A DNA stretch of 37,141 nucleotides from Rhodopseudomonas sp. BR0M22 (GCF_010907035.1 NZ_QUMK01000059.1:1-37141), one strand, 5' to 3'. Positions 24,107-32,059 are shown, counted from the stretch's first letter. Numbers and translations are program-made. The notes: a model not told the origin generated them from the sequence alone.

Positions 24107-25030
24107 GTGCGTTGCGTGGGCTGGATCGGAGCGTTGAGCCTGATCGCGATCTCGATCGCACCATCTGATGCCGCCCAAGCCCAGGCTTTCCAGACCCAAG
24201 CTTTCGATCCGGAACCCGCGGGTGATATCGCCGAAGAGCTGAACTCGACGATCGAACCGTCGGCACCGTTCGGCGCACCGACGACCGAGACGGCATGGTT
24301 CGACCCGACCGACGATGAAGGCTTGTTAGGCGATCTGCCCGACGGGAGTGATCTCGTTGGTCAGGTCATGATCGAAACCGGCCGCCCCAACGTTCAAGGC
24401 GCAGAGACCCAGGCCCTTTTGTTCGGCGGCCAGGACGTCTGGCGCAACGGAGTTTCGCTTTATGGCGGAGCTGAATGGTCCGGGAGCAACTCGGGCGACA
24501 ACGGATGGGTGATCCGTCTGCAAGCGTCTGAAGCTTTCGAGCGCTATCAGGCGACACACTTTGTCTATGTCAGCGACATCTCCCGAGCCTCCGTGCTGGC
24601 GGGTTGGCGTTTCAAGATCGGTGCGTTCGAGCTGAAGATTCTCGCCGGCCCCGATCTCGAGCATCGTGCCTCGACCCCCGACATCCGCGACAAGCGCTGG
24701 CGCGGCAGTCATGGCGGCCTGCGCCTCGCGCTGGACGGCTGGGCCGAGCCGACGCCCGACACGATGCTGGCCTATTCATTCTACGCCACCACCGTGGCGA
24801 GCAGCTACGGCGCACGCATCGCCGCGGGCTGGCGCGTGCTCGACATGTTGTGGTGGGGACCGGAAATGTCCGGCTCGGCTGATGAATTCAGCCGCCAGAC
24901 CCGGATCGGACTGCACCTCAGCGGCCTGCGGATCGCAGCGATGGAATGGTCGGCCGCCGCCGGCTACGTCCGCGACAGTTTTGGCCGCGCCGGCGTCTAC
25001 ACACGGGTCGGCGCCTCACTGCGGCAGTAA
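24107..25030 (+). CDS. bcsS: Cellulose biosynthesis protein BcsS (outer-membrane beta-barrel-like)
   Basis: About 307 residues with an export signal (GWIGALSLIAISIAPSDAAQ) and an acidic linker, then the BcsS signature order: LLFGGQDVWRNGVSLYGGAE, LAGWRFKIGAFELKILAGPD, RWRGSHGGLRLALDGWAEPT then PDTMLAYSFYATTVASSYGA and RIAAGWRVLDMLWWGPEMSG. Alternating hydrophobic strands suggest an outer-membrane barrel. In alphaproteobacteria BcsS genes often sit near cellulose synthase operons; none is here, so this is an orphan copy. The start is uncertain: the frame opens at TTG 24083, and I prefer GTG 24107, which has GGTGG upstream and a cleaner signal peptide. AT-rich DNA (about 24050-24080) just upstream probably holds the promoter. 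Confidence 0.85.
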   Translation: MRCVGWIGALSLIAISIAPSDAAQAQAFQTQAFDPEPAGDIAEELNSTIEPSAPFGAPTTETAWFDPTDDEGLLGDLPDGSDLVGQVMIETGRPNVQGAETQALLFGGQDVWRNGVSLYGGAEWSGSNSGDNGWVIRLQASEAFERYQATHFVYVSDISRASVLAGWRFKIGAFELKILAGPDLEHRASTPDIRDKRWRGSHGGLRLALDGWAEPTPDTMLAYSFYATTVASSYGARIAAGWRVLDMLWWGPEMSGSADEFSRQTRIGLHLSGLRIAAMEWSAAAGYVRDSFGRAGVYTRVGASLRQ

Positions 25031-25043
25031 CGCCCCGGCGCGA

Positions 25044-26216
25044 TCAGTCGAGCGTGCGGCGGAAACGCGTCACCGCGATCGTCATCGCGATCAGCATCAG
25101 CGTCAGCAGCGCGAGCGCGTCGTAGTGCAGATTCTCCAGCGTCGAGCCCTTCAGCATGATGGCGCGGACGATGCGCAAGTAATGCGTCAGCGGCAGACAC
25201 TCACCGATATACTGCGCCCAGACCGGCATGCCGGCGAACGGAAACATGAAGCCGGACAGCAGGATCGACGGCAGGAAGAACATCATCGACGCCTGCATCG
25301 CCTGCAGCTGGTTCTGCACCAGCGTCGAGAAGGTGTAGCCGATCGCAAGGTTCGTGGTGATGAACAGCGTCGACAACAGCGCCAGCATCGCCAGGCTGCC
25401 GCGCAGCGGCACGCCGAACAGCAAGACGCCGATGCCGAGGATCAGCGACGCCTGGATGAAGCCGACCCCGACATACGGCAGGATCTTGCCGAGCATCACT
25501 TCGACCGGCGTGATCGGCATCGACAGCAGGTTCTCCATCGTGCCGCGCTCGATCTCGCGGGTGACCGACAGCGCAGTGAAGATCAGCATGGTCATGGTCA
25601 GGATGGTGCCGACCAGACCGGGCACGATGTTGAGTCGCGACGAAGCGGCCGGGTTGTAGCGGGCGTGGGCGCGGATTTCGAACGGCGGGTTGGCGGGGTC
25701 GCCGGCGACCCGGTCGTGAACCAGCGCGTTCTGCACGATCTGCCCGAGGGCCGAGAGTGCCGAGCCGGCGGCCACCGGATCGGTGGCGTCGGCCGCGACC
25801 AGGATCGCAGGCTTCTCGCCGCGCCGCACCGCGCGCTCGAACCCGCGCGGGATCTCGACGCCGAACAGCACGCGGCCGGACAGCAAAAGATCGTCGAACT
25901 CCGCGACGCTGTGTACTTCGCGGGTGAATCGGAAGTACGCGGTGTTTTCCAGCGCCTTCAGGATCGAGCGGCCGAGATCGGAATCCTCCTGCAGCAGCAC
26001 CGCGGTCGGCAGATGCCGCGGTGTGGTGTTGATGGCGTAGCCGAACAGCAGCAGCTGCATCACCGGGATCACGATGGTCATCGCGAAGGTCAGCCGGTCG
26101 CGCTTGAGCTGGATCAGCTCCTTGACCAGCATCGCGTAGGAGCGACGCAAAAATCCGAAGCGCGGCTCCTTGATCGGCGCGCCGGCTTTCGGCGCATCGC
26201 TGTCCGCCATGGTCAT
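25044..26216 (-). CDS. ABC-2 type exporter permease (YbhS/YbhR-like)
   Basis: A 390-residue permease. A cytoplasmic lead (RSYAMLVKELIQLKRDRLTF) and TM1 (AMTIVIPVMQLLLFGYAINT) are followed by a large extracytoplasmic domain (about residues 60-195). Five further helices are clustered in the C-terminal half, with the family motif EIERGTMENLLSMPITPVEV just after TM2. This is the YhhJ/YbhS/YbhR family of drug or solute exporters. Its ATG overlaps the stop of the ATPase gene by four bases. E. coli has two permeases (YbhS and YbhR); only one is present here, so a homodimer is expected. It is the last gene of the TetR-adaptor-ATPase-permease operon and is convergent with bcsS, 13 bases apart. Confidence 0.92.
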   Translation of the reverse strand: MTMADSDAPKAGAPIKEPRFGFLRRSYAMLVKELIQLKRDRLTFAMTIVIPVMQLLLFGYAINTTPRHLPTAVLLQEDSDLGRSILKALENTAYFRFTREVHSVAEFDDLLLSGRVLFGVEIPRGFERAVRRGEKPAILVAADATDPVAAGSALSALGQIVQNALVHDRVAGDPANPPFEIRAHARYNPAASSRLNIVPGLVGTILTMTMLIFTALSVTREIERGTMENLLSMPITPVEVMLGKILPYVGVGFIQASLILGIGVLLFGVPLRGSLAMLALLSTLFITTNLAIGYTFSTLVQNQLQAMQASMMFFLPSILLSGFMFPFAGMPVWAQYIGECLPLTHYLRIVRAIMLKGSTLENLHYDALALLTLMLIAMTIAVTRFRRTLD

Positions 26217-27166
26217 TGGAAGTTGTCCTTCGACCGGCTCATCAGCTCGATGAACACGTCCTCGAGCGACGGCGCGCCGTGCTGCCAGCTCTGCCGCGGA
26301 TCCTTGCGATACGGCGCTAGCGTCTGCTCGAGCGCGGCCTGGTCGCGGCCGGAGACGTGCAGGCTGGTGCCGAACGGCGCCACCATGTCGACGCCGGGCT
26401 TGCCGGCGAGCTCATGCGCCAGCGCGCCGAGGCCTTCGCCGGTGGCAACCCAGGTGGAGAGCTGCGAGCCGGCAATCACCTGATCGACGGTGCCGTGCGC
26501 CAACAGATAACCGTAAGCGATGTAGGCGATCTCGTGACAGCGCTCGGCTTCGTCCATGTAGTGAGTGGAGACCAGCACGGTGAGACCTTCGGCGGCGAGC
26601 GCGTGGATCTCGTTCCAGAAGTCGCGGCGCGCTTTCGGATCGACGCCGGCGGTCGGCTCGTCGAGCAGCAGCAATTGCGGGTTGGGCAACGTGCAGGCGC
26701 CGAGCGCGAGCCGCTGCTTCCAGCCGCCCGACAATTCGCCGGCAAGCTGCTCCTCGCGGCCCGACAGCCCGAGCCGCTTGATCATGTCGCGCGCTGCGCC
26801 GCGCGCGTCGGGCACGCCGTACAGCCGGGCGACGAATTCGAGATTCTCCCGCACCGACAGATCCTGATACAGACTGAAGCGCTGCGTCATGTAGCCGACG
26901 CGGCGCTTGATCTTGGCGGCCTCGGTGCGGATATCGAAACCGAGGCAGGTGCCCTCGCCGCGGTCGGGAGTCAGCAGACCACACAGCATCCGGATCGTGG
27001 TGGTCTTGCCGGAGCCGTTGGGACCGAGAAAACCGTAAATCGAGCCCCGCTTCACCTGCATCGACAGGTCATGCACCACCTCGCGGCCGTTGAACGACTT
27101 GGTGAGGCCGCGGACATCGATCGCGATGTCGCGGGCATCGGAAGCGATGGTCGGTGCGGCGGTCAT
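26213..27166 (-). CDS. ABC exporter ATP-binding protein (YbhF-like, single domain)
   Basis: A 317-residue ATPase that powers the adjacent permease. Motifs in order: Walker A GPNGSGKTT with K54, Q-loop GYMTQRFSLYQDLSVRENLE (Q95), signature ELSGGWKQRL (145-148), Walker B LLLLDE (D169, E170) and H-loop STHYMDEAER (H202). The C-terminal 90 residues match the regulatory tail of drug-exporter ATPases and end PSLEDVFIELMSRSKDNFQ. E. coli YbhF is a tandem double ATPase; this protein has only one ATP-binding domain, consistent with dimerisation on a single permease type. Its start overlaps the adaptor stop, and its stop overlaps the permease start, each by four bases. Confidence 0.94.
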   Translation of the reverse strand: MTAAPTIASDARDIAIDVRGLTKSFNGREVVHDLSMQVKRGSIYGFLGPNGSGKTTTIRMLCGLLTPDRGEGTCLGFDIRTEAAKIKRRVGYMTQRFSLYQDLSVRENLEFVARLYGVPDARGAARDMIKRLGLSGREEQLAGELSGGWKQRLALGACTLPNPQLLLLDEPTAGVDPKARRDFWNEIHALAAEGLTVLVSTHYMDEAERCHEIAYIAYGYLLAHGTVDQVIAGSQLSTWVATGEGLGALAHELAGKPGVDMVAPFGTSLHVSGRDQAALEQTLAPYRKDPRQSWQHGAPSLEDVFIELMSRSKDNFQ

Positions 27167-27963
27167 GGCTTGCTGGCCGCGGCCGGCGAAGGCGCCGCGG
27201 CAGCCAGCAAATACACGCTGATCGGCTGTCCGACCCGCAGGCTCACCGGTTTGTTCGGCCGCGCCTGGATCAGATAGACCAGCTTGTTGCGCTCATCGAG
27301 GCTGTAGATCACCGGCGGCGTATACTCCGCCGTGGTCGAAATGAAATAAATCTCGGCCGACAGATCGGCCGCGCAATTATCGCACGTCACCCGCACCTTC
27401 TCGCCGATCGCAAGCTTCGGCAGCTCCGGCTCCGGCACGTAGAACCGGATCTTCATGTTGCCCGGCGGCAGGATCGACAGCACCGGCTTCTGTGCCGCCA
27501 CCATCTCGCCTTCGCGGAAATAAATCTGCTGCACCGTGCCGGTCACCGGCGCGCGGATTTCGCGCCGCGCCAGCCGCGTCTTCGAGGTCTCGACTCGCGC
27601 TTCGGCGACACGCAGGGTCGAGATAGCCGAGTCGAGATTGGCCTGGGTGCCGGAGCCGGTCTTGGACAGCGATTGGGCACGGTCGAAGGTCTGCTTGGCG
27701 TTGGCGAGCGTCGCCATATTCTGATTGAGGTCGGCCTGCTGCAGATCGTCGTCGAGCGTGTAGATCAAGTCGCCCTTCTTGGCCTCGTCGCCTTCACGCA
27801 CGGTGAGCTTGGTGATGCGCCCGGACTCGTCGGGGCTGACGAAGATCAGATCGGCCTCGACCCAGCCCTGATAGCCGGGATCGCCACTCTTGCCGCAGCT
27901 CGCGAGCGCCAGTGCCAGGAACACGGCGGCGCAGCCGCGCAGAACGAGCGAGGTTCGCGTCAT
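27163..27963 (-). CDS. HlyD/YbhG-type adaptor lipoprotein of the ABC exporter
   Basis: A 266-residue membrane fusion protein with a lipoprotein signal: LRGCAAVFLALALASCGKSG, lipobox LASC with C23 as the lipidated residue. It then has GWVEADLIFVSPDESGRITK, the first lipoyl half, a helical hairpin (about residues 70-135) and RREIRAPVTGTVQQIYFREG, the second lipoyl half. The beta-barrel domain includes KVRVTCDNCAADLSAEIYFI, with a Cys-Asp-Asn-Cys pair. It would bridge the ABC exporter to the outer envelope, as E. coli YbhG does. It overlaps the TetR gene upstream and the ATPase downstream by four bases each, so all four genes are translationally coupled. Confidence 0.9.
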   Translation of the reverse strand: MTRTSLVLRGCAAVFLALALASCGKSGDPGYQGWVEADLIFVSPDESGRITKLTVREGDEAKKGDLIYTLDDDLQQADLNQNMATLANAKQTFDRAQSLSKTGSGTQANLDSAISTLRVAEARVETSKTRLARREIRAPVTGTVQQIYFREGEMVAAQKPVLSILPPGNMKIRFYVPEPELPKLAIGEKVRVTCDNCAADLSAEIYFISTTAEYTPPVIYSLDERNKLVYLIQARPNKPVSLRVGQPISVYLLAAAAPSPAAASKP

Positions 27964-28676
27964 GACGCTGTCCTTTCGCCGAAGATCAGATCGAGATGCG
28001 CGCGCAACATCGCCTGCACGTCGAGCGGCGCGAACCGGCCGAACAGCCCCTGCCAGATCACCGACAGCACCACCGGCGCGACCGCGAGCTGCGGAAACTG
28101 CGCCAGCGAGGCGGCATGGATTTCGCCGCGGACGACGCCGAGCTCGAGGATACGGCGAATGCCGGCGACGCCGGGCTCGACCACGTTGCGGTAATGGAAT
28201 TCCGCCAGCGACGGAAACCGCGTGCCCTCGGCCATCACCAGCCGCAGAATGTCGCCGCGCCGGGTGTGCGCCACCTCGCGCAAAAAGGTGTCGGCGAATG
28301 TCTCCAGCATCTGCCGCGCCGAAACGCCAGGCGCGGGCTGCGACGTCAGCCGCTGCATCGTTGGCACAAGAGCAGTGCGCACCAGCTCCTGAAACATCGC
28401 CTCTTTGTCCGTGAAGTGCAGATAGATCGTGCCTTTGGCAACGCCGGCGCGCTTGGCGACGTCGTCGATCCGGGTCGCCGCGAAACCGCGCGCGGTAAAC
28501 TCGTCGAGCGCGGCGTCGATGATCGCGGCCCGCCGTTCGGCTGCCTTGGCAGCCCGGCTCGACGGAGCCTCTCCCCCCGCGGCTGAAGACGGCTTGGCTG
28601 GCCGCGTCGGCGCGCGAGTCCCGCGCGTTGCAGGCGGGTGGGATTGAGCTGGCGACTTGGACGATCCACGCTTCAT
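27960..28676 (-). CDS. TetR-family repressor (CecR/YbiH-like) of the ABC exporter operon
   Basis: A 238-residue regulator. An Arg/Pro/Ser-rich disordered N-terminal extension of about 45 residues precedes the HTH: IIDAALDEFTARGFAATRID followed by DVAKRAGVAKGTIYLHFTDK. The ligand-binding half includes RRGDILRLVMAEGTRFPSLA and a C-terminal helix typical of the TetR_C YbiH type. The gene order TetR-HlyD-ATPase-permease matches E. coli ybiH(cecR)-ybhGFSR, where CecR represses the operon and responds to antibiotic stress. By analogy it is an autorepressor. The ATG at 28676 lies 6 bases past a -10 box, so the mRNA probably starts at the ATG. The Arg-rich extension is odd for a TetR protein and may add DNA contacts. 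Confidence 0.9.
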   Translation of the reverse strand: MKRGSSKSPAQSHPPATRGTRAPTRPAKPSSAAGGEAPSSRAAKAAERRAAIIDAALDEFTARGFAATRIDDVAKRAGVAKGTIYLHFTDKEAMFQELVRTALVPTMQRLTSQPAPGVSARQMLETFADTFLREVAHTRRGDILRLVMAEGTRFPSLAEFHYRNVVEPGVAGIRRILELGVVRGEIHAASLAQFPQLAVAPVVLSVIWQGLFGRFAPLDVQAMLRAHLDLIFGERTAS

Positions 28677-28681
28677 TCTCA

Positions 28682-28711
28682 GATTATGACTGACCAGTCA
28701 GTCATAATCAA
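28682..28711 (-). promoter_or_regulatory. Promoter with 28-bp near-perfect palindromic operator
   Basis: GATTATGACTGACC (28682-28695) and AGTCAGTCATAATC (28696-28709) are complementary at 13 of 14 positions. On the minus strand TTGATT (28711-28706) and CATAAT (28688-28683) make -35 and -10 boxes with exactly 17 bases between them, almost all operator. The expected transcription start is at the ATG (28676). Repression by the downstream TetR protein would block polymerase directly. Confidence 0.8.
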
Positions 28712-28748
28712 GATGAAACGGTTCCGTTCGTGGATGACGGCCCGATGC

Positions 28749-29921
28749 TCAGGCGCCGACCCGATTCCGACCGCCGCGCTTGGCGCGATAAAGGGATTTG
28801 TCGGCGCGCTGGATCGCGTCCGCCAGCGTCTCGGCGGGCACCGCGGGCGCAATACCGACGCTGATGGTGACGACGGCCGCCTCGCCGAGCCCGGGATGTG
28901 GGATCTTCAATTCACCCACCGCGCCGCACAGCCGTTCGGCGGTCTCGCGCAGCTCGGCATCGTCGAGCCCGGGCAACACGACGGCGAACTCTTCGCCACC
29001 GTAGCGCACCACCACGTCGCAGGAGCGCAGGTTGCGGCGGATCGCGGCGACGATCTGCTGCAGGCAGCGGTCGCCGGCTGCGTGGCCACCGTAATCGTTG
29101 AACAGCTTGAAGTGATCGACGTCGATCATCAGCACGCTCTGGCCGAGCGACGGAACCAGCGAAGCCGTATCCTGCTCGATCAGCTCGTCCAGATAGCGCC
29201 GGTTGAACACGCCGGTCAGCGCGTCGGTGGCGGACAGCCGCTCCAGCGCCGCATTGGCCCGACGCAGTTCGCGCTTGAGCTGCGCATCGCTGCGGCGGAT
29301 CGCCACCAGTTCGGCAATCTGTGCTTCCTTGCGCCGACGGGCGCGCAGCCCGACCACGCAAGTAATGAGGCTCAGGCCGACCAGATCGATATTGGTCCAA
29401 GCCGGCGGCCAGTGCAGGCCTGAGACGACGATCGGGATGTACAGCATCGTCGCGGTGACGGTCATGATCTTGGTCGTGCGCCACGACAACGCCGACACCA
29501 ACGCGCCAGCGAACACGACGAACAGCGCCGACATCATGTAACGCCCGGCGAACGGCTCCGGTGCGAACTGCCCGATCGCGGTGACCGACAGCGTGAACGC
29601 GACGACGGCTATGGCCTGTATGACCGCCTGCAGGGGCCGATCGGCTGGCCGGCGGTTGAGCGCGAGCGCCAGCAGCACCAGCGGTGTCACCAGCAGCAGA
29701 CGCAGACCGGCGGCCAAGGCGAGATGCCACGGATCCAACACGGCCACATCGATGGCAAGCGCTGCGACGTTGACCAGCAGCGATCCGACCAGAAAGCGCC
29801 GCCGCGCACCCGAGCCCCGAAGCTGACGAGTGGCCTCCGGCCAATCGGAAGCCCGACGGTGTTGATCAATGGGGAACTGTTCGTTCACGCTCTCGTCCGC
29901 GAAAATCGGCGATGTCGCCAC
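28749..29921 (-). CDS. Membrane-bound diguanylate cyclase (GGDEF)
   Basis: A 390-residue enzyme that makes cyclic di-GMP. An N-terminal six-helix membrane module (about residues 43-190) carries no known sensory domain. A short coiled segment (AQLKRELRRANAALERL) links it to the GGDEF domain: DALTGVFNRRYLDEL (phosphate-binding N-R-R), MIDVDHFK with D267, YGGEEF as the active-site loop (308-312) and a product-inhibition I-site RSCD (299-302), correctly five residues before it. The active site is therefore intact. Start: GTG at 29921 with AAGGAG just upstream; no ATG fits. It is a single gene, and the output is probably motility or attachment. The orphan bcsS gene in the same window may be a downstream beneficiary of c-di-GMP, though there is no direct evidence. 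Confidence 0.92.
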   Translation of the reverse strand: MATSPIFADESVNEQFPIDQHRRASDWPEATRQLRGSGARRRFLVGSLLVNVAALAIDVAVLDPWHLALAAGLRLLLVTPLVLLALALNRRPADRPLQAVIQAIAVVAFTLSVTAIGQFAPEPFAGRYMMSALFVVFAGALVSALSWRTTKIMTVTATMLYIPIVVSGLHWPPAWTNIDLVGLSLITCVVGLRARRRKEAQIAELVAIRRSDAQLKRELRRANAALERLSATDALTGVFNRRYLDELIEQDTASLVPSLGQSVLMIDVDHFKLFNDYGGHAAGDRCLQQIVAAIRRNLRSCDVVVRYGGEEFAVVLPGLDDAELRETAERLCGAVGELKIPHPGLGEAAVVTISVGIAPAVPAETLADAIQRADKSLYRAKRGGRNRVGA

Positions 29922-30064
29922 GACACTCCTTGAGCCCGCGACAACTTACGACGCGTTGATCCGACACCGGCCGCCCACGGCTTCCGTCGGCAATGCCTAA
30001 CGAGGCGCTAAGCCGCGCCCGACGAAGCGAACGACCTGGAACGGCCGACAAAACTTGGGATTGT

Positions 30065-30087
30065 CCTGACGGCAATGTCAGGGAGAG
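30065..30087 (+). promoter_or_regulatory. Hairpin overlapping the Shine-Dalgarno of the small membrane protein
   Basis: CCTGAC (30065-30070) and GTCAGG (30077-30082) form a perfect 6-bp stem with loop GGCAAT. The AGG of the second arm is the first part of the AGGGAGAG ribosome site (30080-30087). In the mRNA this fold would partly hide the Shine-Dalgarno for the ATG at 30093. It may tune translation; the stem is short, so the effect could be mild. Confidence 0.45.
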
Positions 30088-30092
30088 AAAAC

Positions 30093-30269
30093 ATGTCGAC
30101 GGAATGGATGTGGGGAATCGGTATTGTCGTGCTCGGCCTCGCGATCGCCTATGCGTTGATGCGCAACCGCACCCGTAGCGCTGCCGAGAAGCGGATGACC
30201 GACGTGGTCACCAAAGAGAATTACCGCGCCGAAGATATGCGGGAGCGATCGCGGCCGGTGCCGGAATAG
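30093..30269 (+). CDS. Small single-pass membrane protein (58 aa, unknown function)
   Basis: A short gene with a strong AGGGAGAG Shine-Dalgarno five bases before the ATG at 30093. The protein begins MSTEWMWGIGIVVLGLAIAY; residues 4-22 are one membrane helix, followed by LMRNRTRSAAEKRMTDVV, a strongly basic cytoplasmic segment, and an acidic/basic tail ending RSRPVPE. The positive-inside rule places the C terminus in the cytoplasm. Such small membrane proteins often bind or regulate a larger partner; none is evident. It is divergent from the diguanylate cyclase and convergent with the DUF2000 gene only 8 bases away. A longer frame starts at 30075, but the upstream codons sit on the hairpin. 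Confidence 0.8.
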   Translation: MSTEWMWGIGIVVLGLAIAYALMRNRTRSAAEKRMTDVVTKENYRAEDMRERSRPVPE

Positions 30270-30277
30270 CGCACGGT

Positions 30278-30688
30278 TCAGGCGTGGAATTTGAGGCCGT
30301 CGAGGATCTTGTCGACCACCTTGCGGTCGGCACGGACGGCGAGGCCGACCAGCGGCAGATCGACCCGCGCGACCGCCTTCACCGCTTCGCGGTTGGCGGC
30401 ATCGTGCGTGGTCTTGAACATCGCTTCGGTATAGATCGCCGGCTTGACGTTGCGAGCCAGCGCCCGCTCCAGCGCGCGCGACAGGCCTGGACCGTCGGCG
30501 CCGTACACCAGGATCGGCTGACCGATCAGCGGATGATACGGCGTGCCGCTGCCGTCTTCATACGGTTCGCCGATGCTCTCCGGGAACGCCGCGGCGATGC
30601 CGGACGTGAGAAACGCGGCGACGTTCAGCTTCTGCCAGGCTTCGAGATCGGTGCGGATCACGAGCGCGATCTTGGTATCGAACTGCAT
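30278..30688 (-). CDS. DUF2000 domain-containing protein
   Basis: A 136-residue soluble protein matching DUF2000 throughout: KIALVIRTDLEAWQKLNVAA then FLTSGIAAAFPESIGEPYED, the GTPYHPLIGQPILVYGADGP segment and AIYTEAMFKTTHDAANREAV near residue 85-110. The fold is related to peptidyl-tRNA hydrolase II, but the family has no established activity. It has no signal peptide and is cytoplasmic. It lies 60 bases after the DUF4189 gene on the same strand, so the two may be co-transcribed. The ATG at 30688 lacks a strong ribosome site in the adjacent bases. I can say nothing about substrate. Confidence 0.85.
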   Translation of the reverse strand: MQFDTKIALVIRTDLEAWQKLNVAAFLTSGIAAAFPESIGEPYEDGSGTPYHPLIGQPILVYGADGPGLSRALERALARNVKPAIYTEAMFKTTHDAANREAVKAVARVDLPLVGLAVRADRKVVDKILDGLKFHA

Positions 30689-30748
30689 GCCTGCTGATAG
30701 CGCAGCAGGCTCGGCATGTCATTTCACGATCATCTCAAAACAGGGCGC

Positions 30749-31132
30749 TCAGCCCTTGGCGTCGCAGGCCCAGGCCCGGATCACGCATTCTTTGCCGCCA
30801 TATTCGTAGCACCGGCGGGTCGCCGCGTTGAGCGACGATGAGATCTTCGGCTCCACGGCGTAGCCGTGGGCGCCGCACGGGTTGCTCATGTCGATCGACA
30901 GCGCCGCACAGGCCCGGCGCATCGTCAGCGTGGTGCAGTCGCCCTTACAGCGCTTGCGCGCCGCCGCAATCGCCGCCTCCTCGGCCGAATAGTCGAAGGC
31001 TTGCCCGTAGGAACCGCATTTGCCGATCGCCAGCGCTCCGGCCGCCTGTGCCGGCGCAAGCAAATGTAAACAAGCAATCCAAACAGCAATCATCAGCGTG
31101 ACTTTGCGCCACGCAGCAATCGACGAATCCAA
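30749..31132 (-). CDS. DUF4189 secreted cysteine-rich protein
   Basis: A 127-residue protein with a signal peptide (VTLMIAVWIACLHLLAPAQA). The mature part has eight cysteines in the DUF4189 pattern: IGKCGSYG, a KRC-KGDC pair, RRACAAL, NPCGAHG, RRCYEYG, KEC and a final WACDAKG. Four disulfides in the periplasm are likely. The start is a TTG at 31132, supported by GGAGGGGA immediately upstream; the ATG at 31093 has no Shine-Dalgarno and would shorten the signal peptide. The role of DUF4189 proteins is unknown. It is followed on the same strand by the DUF2000 gene. Confidence 0.82.
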   Translation of the reverse strand: MDSSIAAWRKVTLMIAVWIACLHLLAPAQAAGALAIGKCGSYGQAFDYSAEEAAIAAARKRCKGDCTTLTMRRACAALSIDMSNPCGAHGYAVEPKISSSLNAATRRCYEYGGKECVIRAWACDAKG

Positions 31133-31233
31133 CGTCCCCTCCCCCGAGGTTCAACCCGGGTTCCAAATTATCTGCGCGCACGTTTCAACTTGGTGAACGA
31201 ACCGCAAATCGCACGACCGCGTGTCGAGGATGA

Positions 31234-31986
31234 TCAGCGCGCCGAACCGCGGCGTGCCAGAAACTGCTCGAGACGCGGCTGAAATTCACCGGCAGCGAAG
31301 CTGAGATGAAACAGCCGTCGCTCCAGCGCCAGCCCGTCCGCGAGCCCGACCGATACCGCGCGATCGACCGCCTGCTTGGCGAATCGGACCGCATGGATCG
31401 GATGTGCTGCAATTTGAGCAGCGGCTTCGCACGCGGCAGCGAGCGCCGCGCCGTCCTTGACCACACGACTGATCAACCCGATCCGCTCGGCTTCGGCGGC
31501 GGAAATCAGCCGCCCGGTGAGCACCAGATCCATCGCGCGGGCGCGGCCGATCGCCCGCGCCAGCCTTTGCGTGCCGCCACCGCCCGATAGCGTACCGAGC
31601 GCAATCTCGGGATGGCCGAATCTGGCCCCGGCGCCGGCGATCACCAGATCGCACATCTCGATCAGTTCGCAACCGCCGCCGATCGCATAGGCTTCGACCG
31701 CCGCGATCAACGGCTTGTTGCACGACGCCAGACGGTCGCAGCAGCCGGAGAAATCCTCGGCGAGCGCCGTCGCCAGATCGATGCCGTGCATCTCGGCGAT
31801 ATCGGCGCCGGCGCAGAACACGTCCCGGCCGGTGAGCACGACCGCTGCGATCGCCGCGTCTCGCTCCAGCGTCTCCAGCGCCGTCGCCAGATCGGCGATC
31901 AGTTGCCGTGACAGCGCATTGCGTGCGCCTGGCCGGTTCAGCGTGACGACGCCGACGGCGTCGTTGCGTTCGATCTCCACCAACAT
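31234..31986 (-). CDS. Enoyl-CoA hydratase/isomerase (crotonase) family protein
   Basis: A 250-residue crotonase that probably adds water to an enoyl-CoA in fatty- or aromatic-acid breakdown. The oxyanion-hole pair is in FCAGADIAEM (residues 57-66) and YAIGGGCELIEMCDLVIAGA. Both catalytic glutamates of true hydratases are present: E107 in the latter motif and E127 in FGHPEIALGTLSGGGGTQRL, where the usual PGxGG is SGGGG. The C-terminal helix is short, giving about 250 rather than 260 residues. AGGAAGG lies shortly before the ATG at 31986. It diverges from a LysR gene across 100 bases, so the LysR protein probably controls it. The acyl chain specificity is not visible. Confidence 0.88.
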   Translation of the reverse strand: MLVEIERNDAVGVVTLNRPGARNALSRQLIADLATALETLERDAAIAAVVLTGRDVFCAGADIAEMHGIDLATALAEDFSGCCDRLASCNKPLIAAVEAYAIGGGCELIEMCDLVIAGAGARFGHPEIALGTLSGGGGTQRLARAIGRARAMDLVLTGRLISAAEAERIGLISRVVKDGAALAAACEAAAQIAAHPIHAVRFAKQAVDRAVSVGLADGLALERRLFHLSFAAGEFQPRLEQFLARRGSAR

Positions 31987-32059
31987 CGCCGGCCGCCTTC
32001 CTCGCTACAACTTACGACCCGCGGTGTAGCATTCGGCATCGATCCGGATAAAATCGCTC

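Noticed and set aside
23682-24296. Minus-strand frame overlapping the small protein and the bcsS start
   Set aside because: No ribosome site and no family similarity; both plus-strand genes are better supported.
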